NCBI GenBank assembly: GCA_036272815.1
Contig: DATAYA010000156.1
Coordinates: 1 to 5,009 of the forward strand
Reading direction: 5' to 3'
DNA: 5,009 nt
Source: DATAYA01 sp036272815
GTDB lineage: Bacteria > Pseudomonadota > Alphaproteobacteria > Acetobacterales > Acetobacteraceae
The translations under genes and the position numbers were made by a program. The notes beneath the pieces were generated by a model. It worked only from the letters and a program-made list of their open reading frames with translations, did no database searches and had not been told where the DNA came from. How positions within the stretch are numbered: the first letter of the stretch is position 1; each line of letters begins with the position of its first letter. Positions 1-4,471 of this stretch are shown here, piece after piece.

Positions 1-501
1 GCACTGCTCGCCCGTGCCGAGGCGGCCATGCGGGCCGGACTCGCCCGCGAATGGGCCGCTCGCGCGCCCGGCCTGCCGATCGCGACACCGGCGGAGGCAG
101 TGATCCTGGCAAGCATCGTCGAGCGAGAGACCGCGAAGCCCGAGGAGCGACCGATGGTCGCCTCGGTGTTCCTCAACCGGCTGCGGCAAGGGATGAAGCT
201 GCAATCCGATCCGACCGTCGCCTATGCCGCCGCGGGCGGGCTCGGGCCGCTCGATCATGCGCTGACGCGCGCCGACCTCGACTATCCCGACCCCTACAAC
301 ACCTACGTCATCGATGGCCTGCCGCCATCGCCGATCTGCGCGCCGGGGATCGCCTCGCTGCACGCGGTGCTGCATCCCGCGGCGACCGATGCGCTCTATT
401 TCGTGGCGGACGGGACGGGCGGGCATGTGTTCGCGCGCACACTGGCGGGGCAGGCGCGCAATGTGGCGCGGTATCGGGCGCTGACCGCCAAGCACCCCTG
501 A
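1..501 (+). CDS. mltG: Endolytic murein transglycosylase MltG (YceG-like), C-terminal part
   Basis: MltG is an inner-membrane lytic transglycosylase that cuts nascent peptidoglycan strands inside the glycan chain and so helps set their length. The reading frame is open from base 1, so the gene starts upstream of the window; 166 residues are visible of a family that usually runs to about 330-350. The catalytic block is present: LASIVERET (around bases 106-132) carries the family's active-site glutamate. It is followed by FLNRL, then LQSDPTVAY, then a DPYNTY motif and GLPPSPI, and the typical ending with YFVADGTGGHVFARTL. The membrane anchor and LysM-like N-terminal part lie outside the window. 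Nothing looks broken. The ATG at base 28 is internal, because the upstream residues fit the family. No following gene is close enough on this strand to suggest an operon continuing past 501. Confidence 0.95.
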   Translation, partial: ALLARAEAAMRAGLAREWAARAPGLPIATPAEAVILASIVERETAKPEERPMVASVFLNRLRQGMKLQSDPTVAYAAAGGLGPLDHALTRADLDYPDPYNTYVIDGLPPSPICAPGIASLHAVLHPAATDALYFVADGTGGHVFARTLAGQARNVARYRALTAKHP

Positions 502-526
502 CAGGGGGCGGAGGCAGGGAGTAAGG

Positions 527-628
527 TCGGGGCGCTGCCCCGAACCCGCCAAGGGCAGTCGCCCTTGGAACCCGTTTATGGGGTCTGGGGCCCGCGGCCC
601 CGGCGGGGTCCAGGGGCGGCGCCCCTGG
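527..628. repeat. Cluster of four GC-rich hairpins (probable dispersed intergenic repeat)
   Basis: Four inverted repeats sit in a row in the gap between mltG and the dioxygenase gene. Hairpin 1 is 527-543 (7-bp stem TCGGGGC, 3-nt loop). Hairpin 2 is 549-568 (8-bp stem CCAAGGGC, 4-nt loop). Hairpin 3 is 587-601 (6-bp stem GGGGCC, 3-nt loop). Hairpin 4 is 610-628 (8-bp stem CCAGGGGC, 3-nt loop). The stems share a GGGGC/GCCCC core, and hairpins 2 and 4 are near-copies (CCAAGGGC against CCAGGGGC). There is no T-run, so this is not a standard intrinsic terminator, though it could slow transcription or protect the 3' end of the mltG message. The design resembles GC-hairpin intergenic repeats I recall from Acetobacteraceae genomes; that it is dispersed is inference from one copy. 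Confidence 0.6.
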
Positions 629-636
629 CCTTCCTC

Positions 637-642
637 GGAGGA
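637..642 (+). promoter_or_regulatory. Shine-Dalgarno of the dioxygenase gene, inside a small inverted repeat
   Basis: GGAGGA lies 5 nt before the ATG at 648 and fixes that start. The Shine-Dalgarno is the right arm of an inverted repeat (TTCCT at 631-635, AGGAA at 639-643, 3-nt loop), so it could be partly masked in the message. The stem is only 5 bp, and a regulatory role is not shown. Confidence 0.75.
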
Positions 643-647
643 AGCCC

Positions 648-1526
648 ATGACGCTCACGGTCACGCCCCTCACCCCCCACTTCGCCGCCGAAATCTCCGG
701 CCTCGACCTCCGCCGCCCGCTCGACCCGCCGCAGGTCGAGGCGGTAGAGGCCGCGATCGACCGCTATGGCGTGCTCGTCTTCCACGACCAGGAGATCGAT
801 GACACCCAGCAGCTCGCGTTCAGCCGCAATTTCGGGCCGATCGAGCTTGCCACCGGCGACATCAACCAGGGCCAGGCCCGGCGGCTGTCGATGGAGGTGA
901 ACGACATCTCCAACCTCGATCGCGACGGCCGGGTGATGGCGCGCGACGACCGCAAGCGCCTGTTCAATCTCGGCAACATGCTCTGGCACTCGGACAGCTC
1001 GTTCAAGCCGACGCCGGCCAGGTTCTCGCTGCTCTCGGCACGCGCGATTCCGGGCAGCGGCGGCAACACCGAGTTCGCCGACATGCGCGCGGCCTGGGAT
1101 GCGCTTGATGCGGAGACGCGCGCGCTGGTGCGTGACCTGGTCTGCGAGCACAGCCTCATCTTCTCCCGCGGCGTGCTCGGCTTCGACCGCTTCACCGAGG
1201 AGGAACGGGAGCGCTGGGCGCCGGTGCCGCAGCGCCTGGTGCGGCGGCATCCGCGCACCGGGCGGCTGTCGCTGTTTCTTGCCTCCCATGCCGGTGCGAT
1301 CCAGGGCTGGCCGATGCCGGAGGCGCGCGCCCTGCTCCGCGACCTCACCGAGCACGCGACGCAGCGGCAGTTCGTCCACGCGCATATCTGGCGGCAGCAT
1401 GACCTGGTGATGTGGGACAACCGCGTGACCATGCACCGCGCCCGCCGCTACGACGCGACGCAGGTGCGCGACATGCACCGCACCACGGTCGCCGATGTGG
1501 CGCCGACCTTGCAGCAGGCAGCGTGA
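648..1526 (+). CDS. TauD/TfdA-family Fe(II)/2-oxoglutarate-dependent dioxygenase
   Basis: This 292-residue cytoplasmic enzyme belongs to the TauD/TfdA family. Members couple decarboxylation of 2-oxoglutarate to hydroxylation of a substrate, often splitting a C-O or C-S bond; TfdA turns 2,4-dichlorophenoxyacetate into a phenol plus glyoxylate. The metal triad is complete: His114 and Asp116 in LWHSDSSF and His263 in MWDNRVTMHRARRYD. Thr141 (GGNTEFADMRAAWDAL) and Arg274 are placed to bind 2-oxoglutarate. Whole stretches, such as NFGP, DISN, EHATQR and the MWDNR block, match TfdA as I recall it, and the length is nearly the same (TfdA 287). At the site where TfdA has a lysine reported to help bind 2,4-D, this protein has Asp71, so the substrate probably differs. 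The ATG at 648 has a strong GGAGGA 5 nt upstream. The gene is followed after 16 nt by the class II aldolase gene, probably in one operon. Family call is firm; substrate is unknown. Confidence 0.93.
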   Translation: MTLTVTPLTPHFAAEISGLDLRRPLDPPQVEAVEAAIDRYGVLVFHDQEIDDTQQLAFSRNFGPIELATGDINQGQARRLSMEVNDISNLDRDGRVMARDDRKRLFNLGNMLWHSDSSFKPTPARFSLLSARAIPGSGGNTEFADMRAAWDALDAETRALVRDLVCEHSLIFSRGVLGFDRFTEEERERWAPVPQRLVRRHPRTGRLSLFLASHAGAIQGWPMPEARALLRDLTEHATQRQFVHAHIWRQHDLVMWDNRVTMHRARRYDATQVRDMHRTTVADVAPTLQQAA

Positions 1527-1542
1527 AATGGGGAACAACGTG

Positions 1543-2280
1543 ATGGAATCCGACGAGTGGCGACTGCGCGCAGATCTTGCGGCGGTGTTCCGCGTCTGCG
1601 CCCGCCTCGGCTGGAACGAGCAGATCGGCAACCACCATTCGCTGATGCTGCCGCGCACGCGGGACGATGATCCGCCGCAGTTCCTCGTCAATCCGCGCGG
1701 GCTGCTGTTCCAGGAAATCACCGCGAGTTCGCTGATCGTGTGCGATCTCGACGGGCGCGTGTTGCGCGGCCAGGGCGAACTGCGCCGCGTCGCGTTCCAC
1801 ATCCATGCCCGCATTCATATGCGCAATCCCGCCGCGACCTGCGTGCTGCACGTCCACCCGCAATACCTCACGGCGCTCTCGATGCTGGAAGCGCCGGAGT
1901 TCGCGCTCGCGCACACCAACAACCTCTATCTCAACGACCGCATGGTGGTGGACAATGACGGCGGCCAGCCGGTGCTCGACAACGAGGAGGGCGACCGGAT
2001 CGCGGACCTGCTGGGCGACGCGACGATCCTGGTGATGGGCGGGCACGGCGTGACGACGGTCGGACCCACGGTGGAGGAGGCGTTCGACGAGCTGCATTCC
2101 GCTGAGCGCACCTGCATGTATCAGATGACGGCGATGGCGACCGGGCAGCCGTTGCGCCGTCTGCCCGAGCAGTTGCGCAACCGCGACCGGAAACGGCGGG
2201 CGCTGCGCTCCGACGCGCGGCTGTTCCTCGATGCGTGGCGGCGGGTGCTGGATCGGGAGGAACCCGACTACGCGACATGA
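1543..2280 (+). CDS. Class II aldolase/adducin-family protein
   Basis: This 245-residue protein has the class II aldolase/adducin N-terminal fold, a zinc-dependent family that includes fuculose-phosphate aldolase, sugar-phosphate epimerases, decarboxylases and non-catalytic adducin relatives. Numbered from this start, the zinc histidines are His103 and His105 (VLHVH) and His168 (MGGHG). The substrate-side block NPRGLLFQEI and the helix with FHIHARIH are also present. By my hand alignment, the position of the catalytic glutamate of fuculose aldolase is Ala84, as in many adducin-like bacterial members, so classic aldol cleavage is doubtful. The ATG at 1543 has a GGGGA 8 nt upstream and begins where homologues normally begin. 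An ATG at 1528, one base after the dioxygenase stop, is a possible alternative adding five residues. Tight spacing after the dioxygenase implies co-transcription and perhaps coupled translation. The stop codon overlaps the T-run of the opposing terminator. Substrate unknown. Confidence 0.9.
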   Translation: MESDEWRLRADLAAVFRVCARLGWNEQIGNHHSLMLPRTRDDDPPQFLVNPRGLLFQEITASSLIVCDLDGRVLRGQGELRRVAFHIHARIHMRNPAATCVLHVHPQYLTALSMLEAPEFALAHTNNLYLNDRMVVDNDGGQPVLDNEEGDRIADLLGDATILVMGGHGVTTVGPTVEEAFDELHSAERTCMYQMTAMATGQPLRRLPEQLRNRDRKRRALRSDARLFLDAWRRVLDREEPDYAT

Positions 2281-2309
2281 AAAAAGGGCCGGGGGTTGCT
2301 CCCCGGCCC
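2280..2309 (-). terminator. Intrinsic terminator of the hsp20 transcript
   Basis: A perfect 9-bp stem, GGGCCGGGG (2286-2294) with CCCCGGCCC (2301-2309), closes a 6-nt loop. Six A's at 2280-2285 become a T-run directly after the stem on the minus strand. That is a canonical rho-independent terminator for the leftward hsp20 gene, which ends at 2352. On the plus strand the hairpin is followed by only a poor T-rich stretch (around 2311-2325), so it would stop the dioxygenase-aldolase transcript weakly at best. The T-run shares a base with the aldolase TGA. Confidence 0.88.
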
Positions 2310-2351
2310 CTGTCCGTCGTCTTTGTCAGGCCGCGCTTGTGCCGGCCCCGA

Positions 2352-2828
2352 TTATGCCGCCTGGGCGTTCTGCTCCGTGGCCGCGTCGTTCGCCACCAGC
2401 TTCTGCGCCGGTCCCGCGGTGATCTCCACTTTGCGGGGCTTCAGCGCTTCAGGCACCACGCGCTTCAGGCCGACATGCAGCAGCCCGTTCTCCAGGCTCG
2501 CGCCCTCGACGACGATATGGTCGGCCAACGCGAAACGCCGCTCGAACGCGCGGCCGGCGATGCCGCGATACAGTAGCTCGGACTTTGCCGCATCGCCCGC
2601 GACGCGGCCGGACACCAGCAGAGTGTTGTCGCGGACGGTGACGTCGAGGTCGGCCGGTGCGAAGCCCGCCACCGCCATTGTCAGGCGATAGCTGTCGTCG
2701 CCGGTCTTCTCGATGTTATAGGGCGGATAGGCCGGAGCCGCCGCCGCCTCCTGCGCGGTATCGACCAGTCGGGCCAGACGGTCGAAGCCGATCGCCGTGC
2801 GGAACAGGGGAGCGAAGTCGTACGTCAT
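2352..2828 (-). CDS. ibpA: IbpA-type small heat-shock protein (Hsp20/alpha-crystallin family)
   Basis: This 158-residue cytoplasmic holdase binds unfolding proteins during heat stress and hands them to DnaK/ClpB. The N-terminus (MTYDFAPLFRTAIGFDRL) matches the E. coli IbpA/IbpB signature closely. The alpha-crystallin domain runs from about residue 34 (YPPYNIEK) to 136, with the AVAGF strand, the FERRFALAD strand and the signature ASLENGLLHVGL at 110-121. PRKVEI at 132-136 stands where IbpA has its C-terminal I-x-I-like motif, followed by an Ala/Gln-rich tail. The ATG at 2828 is chosen because AGGAGG lies 9 nt upstream and because the match to IbpA starts here. An in-frame ATG at 2909 would extend the protein through the RNA leader and is unlikely. 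Control appears double: a sigma32-like promoter (2933-2967) and a ROSE-like thermometer in the leader. A strong terminator follows. rpmE lies upstream on the same strand. Confidence 0.95.
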   Translation of the reverse strand: MTYDFAPLFRTAIGFDRLARLVDTAQEAAAAPAYPPYNIEKTGDDSYRLTMAVAGFAPADLDVTVRDNTLLVSGRVAGDAAKSELLYRGIAGRAFERRFALADHIVVEGASLENGLLHVGLKRVVPEALKPRKVEITAGPAQKLVANDAATEQNAQAA

Positions 2829-2920
2829 GGGTGTAAACCTCCTGCCATAGCAAGGTTCCTGATCTGGGCCGCCCATTCGGGCCGGCCCGGGTCGTCCCCG
2901 AGGCCCCACACGGGCACCTC
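2829..2920 (-). promoter_or_regulatory. ROSE-like RNA thermometer in the hsp20 leader
   Basis: Read on the minus strand, the leader folds into three hairpins. Hairpin A (2920-2900) pairs GAGG with CCTC and CCC with GGG. Hairpin B (2888-2866) pairs GGGCC with GGCCC and GCCC with GGGC around a GAAT loop. The last hairpin pairs CTTGCT (2854-2849) with the Shine-Dalgarno AGGAGG (2843-2838) across a 5-nt loop. That gives U-A, C-G, G-G, U-A, U-G and C-G, then a C/U mismatch and two more A-U pairs. The U(U/C)GCU segment facing the Shine-Dalgarno with a G-G pair is the hallmark of ROSE thermometers, known upstream of rhizobial and enterobacterial small heat-shock genes. It would block translation at low temperature and melt on heating. 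The structure was drawn by hand. Confidence 0.8.
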
Positions 2921-2932
2921 GGACATTACGGA

Positions 2933-2967
2933 ATCTAGCGTCCGGCAGGACGCATTCAAGGGGAAAA
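2933..2967 (-). promoter_or_regulatory. Sigma32 (RpoH)-type promoter of hsp20
   Basis: On the minus strand, TTTTCCCCTTGAA (2967-2955) matches the extended -35 consensus of heat-shock promoters (TCnCCCTTGAA). After a 14-nt spacer comes CGCTAGAT (2940-2933), a partial match to CCCCATnT. Transcription would begin near 2926, just ahead of the first leader hairpin. An overlapping sigma70 reading (TTGAAT, 16 nt, TAGATT) is also possible. The promoter starts only 9 bases past the rpmE stop, so hsp20 can be induced independently of rpmE. Confidence 0.72.
2938..2953 (-). other. Perfect inverted repeat in the heat-shock promoter spacer
   Basis: GCGTCC (2953-2948) and GGACGC (2943-2938) form a 6-bp stem around a 4-nt loop, within the spacer and the first bases of the -10 of the hsp20 promoter. 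It may act as a weak terminator for rpmE, whose stop is 23 bases upstream, but no T-run follows. It could also be an operator. It is not a CIRCE element, which has a different sequence and longer arms. Confidence 0.4.
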
Positions 2968-2975
2968 TGCGGCTC

Positions 2976-3218
2976 TCAGTCCCCTGACGGCTCGCCCTTG
3001 CGCATGCCGATCCCGGCGAAGCGCTTGTTGAACTTCGCAACCTGGCCGCCGGTGTCCATGATCCTTTGCTGGCCGGTCCAGGCGGGGTGCGACTTGGGGT
3101 CGATGTCGAGCCGCAGCGTGTCGCCCGCATTGCCGTAGCAGGACCGCGTGGTGAACTGCGAGCCGTCCGTCATGATAACGGTGATCTCGTGGTACTCGGG
3201 GTGAATGCCCGCCTTCAT
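2976..3218 (-). CDS. rpmE: Large ribosomal subunit protein L31 (zinc-free type)
   Basis: This 80-residue protein is ribosomal protein L31, which sits at the 50S central protuberance and contributes to the bridge with the 30S head. The N-terminus (MKAGIHPEYH), the GDTLRLDIDPKSHPAWTG block and the VAKFNKRF end are family signatures. The zinc-binding form has two cysteine pairs; here only Cys27 is present, so this is the zinc-free form, which I regard as usual for alphaproteobacteria. The ATG at 3218 has GGAG (3230-3227) 8 nt upstream and begins with the family's normal first residues, so the long open frame extending upstream to 3659 is not used. A sigma70-like promoter lies at 3302-3274, leaving a leader of about 50 nt. 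No L31-binding leader structure is evident. hsp20 follows on the same strand but has its own promoter. Confidence 0.96.
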   Translation of the reverse strand: MKAGIHPEYHEITVIMTDGSQFTTRSCYGNAGDTLRLDIDPKSHPAWTGQQRIMDTGGQVAKFNKRFAGIGMRKGEPSGD

Positions 3219-3273
3219 CTGGACTGCTCCGCTGGATGGCGCCCCCGATGCCGACCGGGCGCGCGAGGGTGCG

Positions 3274-3302
3274 GAAATACGCGGGGCGGCGGCGGGGATC
3301 AA
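3274..3302 (-). promoter_or_regulatory. Sigma70-like promoter of rpmE
   Basis: On the minus strand, TTGATC (3302-3297) and TATTTC (3279-3274) are separated by 17 nt, with matches of 4/6 to both TTGACA and TATAAT. It is one of the few AT-rich spots in this gap. Transcription would start near 3267, about 50 nt before the ATG at 3218. No experimental start is known to me. Confidence 0.5.
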
Positions 3303-3310
3303 GGCCCCCC

Positions 3311-3332
3311 GCTCGCGGCGGCCTGCTCGCGG
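3311..3332. repeat. Short direct repeat in the divergent promoter region
   Basis: GCTCGCGG occurs at 3311-3318 and again at 3325-3332, separated by 6 nt. It lies between the outward-facing rpmE promoter and the putative SDR promoter. It might be a regulator site, but 8-base repeats are frequent in DNA of this GC content. Confidence 0.25.
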
Positions 3333-3342
3333 ATCGCTGTTC

Positions 3343-3367
3343 CGAACCGCCGCGTGGCCGCGCCGTT
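3343..3367 (+). promoter_or_regulatory. Possible EcfG (general stress response) promoter of the SDR gene
   Basis: CGAAC (3343-3347), a 16-nt spacer and CGTT (3364-3367) fit the alphaproteobacterial general-stress promoter GGAAC-N16/17-CGTT with one mismatch, in the first base. Transcription would start near 3374, leaving about 23 nt of leader that includes the Shine-Dalgarno AAGGAAGG (3384-3391). The Bacillus relative YdaD is a known general-stress protein, which makes this reading attractive but does not prove it. Confidence 0.4.
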
Positions 3368-3396
3368 GACCCGGCAGCACCGAAAGGAAGGCTGCC

Positions 3397-4458
3397 ATGT
3401 CCGCCCGCCCGCCGCCGGTTCCGCCCGATCCGCGCAATCCGAACGGCACCGGAAACGCCGATGCCGTCTCGCGGCGGGGGGTCGTGGGCGGGGTCGGGTT
3501 CGGCCTCGCCGTCGCCGCGGCCGCGCCGGCGTTCGCCCAGGGAGCCGCACCCGGAGCCGCACCGGTCGCGCCGGCGCGGCCGGTGCAGAACCCGGACACG
3601 AAGTATCCGCGCCCGCCTTTCACACGGCAGTCGCAGCCCTGGCCGGGCCTCGCGAGCAAGATGGACCCGGTGCCGGATCACGGGGAGACGAGCTATCGCG
3701 GTTCGGGCCGGCTCGCGGGCCGGCGGGCGCTCGTCACCGGCGGCGATTCAGGCATGGGACGCGCCGCCGCCATCGCCTTCGCGCGCGAGGGCGCCGATGT
3801 CGCGATCAATTATCTCCCCCAGGAAGAGCCGGACGCGCAGGAGGTGATCGCGCTGATCCGGCGGGCCGGCCGGAAAGGCATCCCGATCCCGGGCGATATC
3901 CGCGACGAGGCGTTTTGTCAGCGGCTGGTCGCCGACGCAGTGCGCAGCCTGGGCGGCCTCGACATCCTCGTGAGCAACGCGGGCCGCCAGCAGACCCACG
4001 CGTCGATCCTCGACATCTCGACCGAGCAGTTCGACTGGACGATGAAGACGAACATCTACGCGCCGTTCTGGATCATCAAGGCGGCGATCCCACACATGCC
4101 GCCCGGTGCCGCGATCATCGGCACCGCGTCGGTGCAGGCGTACGACCCGTCGCCCGACCTCTATGATTACGCGCAGACCAAGGCTGCGACGATGAATTAC
4201 GTGAAGTCGCTGGCCAAGCAGCTTGCGCCGAAGGGCATCCGGGTGAACGCCGTGGCGCCAGGGGCGGTCTGGACCGCCCTGCAGGTGAGCGGCGGCGCGA
4301 CGGAAGCGAAGATCGAGAAGTTCGGGAGCACCGCGCCGCTCGGCCGCCCCGGGCAGCCGGCGGAACTCGCGTCCATCTACGTGCAGCTCGCAGCCGCCGA
4401 CGCGAGCTATGCGACCGGGCAGGTCTACGGCGCGTCGGGAGGAAACGGATTGCCATAG
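3397..4458 (+). CDS. Short-chain dehydrogenase/reductase (YghA/YdaD-like) with twin-arginine signal
   Basis: This 353-residue NAD(P)-dependent oxidoreductase has the classical SDR fold, and its substrate is unknown. Motifs are TGGDSGMG at 114-121 (cofactor loop), NAG at 194-196, Asn219, Ser245 (IGTASVQAY), and Tyr258 with Lys262 (YAQTK), so the catalytic tetrad is intact. VAPGAVWTAL and the GGNGLP ending follow. From about residue 72 (the proline-rich block before SKMDPVP) it tracks E. coli YghA closely; YghA is about 294 residues. The extra N-terminus of about 60 residues looks like a Tat signal: SRRGVVGGVG with Arg26-Arg27, a hydrophobic stretch, and an AFA site near residue 47. A GAAP-repeat, Ala/Pro-rich linker follows, encoded partly by a 12-bp tandem repeat at 3541-3564. 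The start at 3397 has AAGGAAGG 5 nt upstream. The protein may therefore be exported with bound cofactor, as known for Zymomonas glucose-fructose oxidoreductase. It converges on the hydratase gene 13 bp away with no clear terminator between. Confidence 0.92.
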   Translation: MSARPPPVPPDPRNPNGTGNADAVSRRGVVGGVGFGLAVAAAAPAFAQGAAPGAAPVAPARPVQNPDTKYPRPPFTRQSQPWPGLASKMDPVPDHGETSYRGSGRLAGRRALVTGGDSGMGRAAAIAFAREGADVAINYLPQEEPDAQEVIALIRRAGRKGIPIPGDIRDEAFCQRLVADAVRSLGGLDILVSNAGRQQTHASILDISTEQFDWTMKTNIYAPFWIIKAAIPHMPPGAAIIGTASVQAYDPSPDLYDYAQTKAATMNYVKSLAKQLAPKGIRVNAVAPGAVWTALQVSGGATEAKIEKFGSTAPLGRPGQPAELASIYVQLAAADASYATGQVYGASGGNGLP

Positions 4459-4471
4459 CACGCGGCAGAAC

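Noticed and set aside
565..592. TTGGAA plus AT-rich GTTTAT as a promoter for the dioxygenase operon
   Set aside because: No -10 box at acceptable spacing; the region is explained by the hairpin cluster. I could not identify the operon's promoter.
576..1814. A 412-codon open frame on the minus strand across the dioxygenase gene
   Set aside because: It is the antisense of a clearly recognised gene pair; its translation is low-complexity Arg/Ala/Val/Glu/His-rich and shows no family motif. Long antisense frames are expected at this GC content.
2329..2347. GGCCG/CGGCC inverted repeat after the terminator
   Set aside because: A 5-bp stem with a 9-nt loop and no T-run; it is expected by chance in this GC-rich sequence.
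2829..2909. N-terminal extension of Hsp20 to an upstream ATG
   Set aside because: It would translate the GC hairpins of the leader, lacks similarity to IbpA, and bypasses the AGGAGG placed 9 nt before the ATG at 2828.
3366..3371. TTGACC as a sigma70 -35 box for the SDR
   Set aside because: A -10 at normal spacing would fall on the start codon region (about 3389-3394) and has no TATAAT-like sequence.
3219..3659. Upstream extension of the rpmE frame
   Set aside because: L31 begins at the M-K-A residues encoded at 3218, with GGAG properly spaced; the extension is antisense to the SDR and low complexity.
3066..4166. A 366-codon plus-strand frame overlapping rpmE and the SDR
   Set aside because: It starts inside rpmE on the opposite strand and runs out of frame through the SDR; it is Arg/Gly/Pro/Ala-rich without motifs. 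The SDR frame carries intact catalytic residues and a good Shine-Dalgarno.
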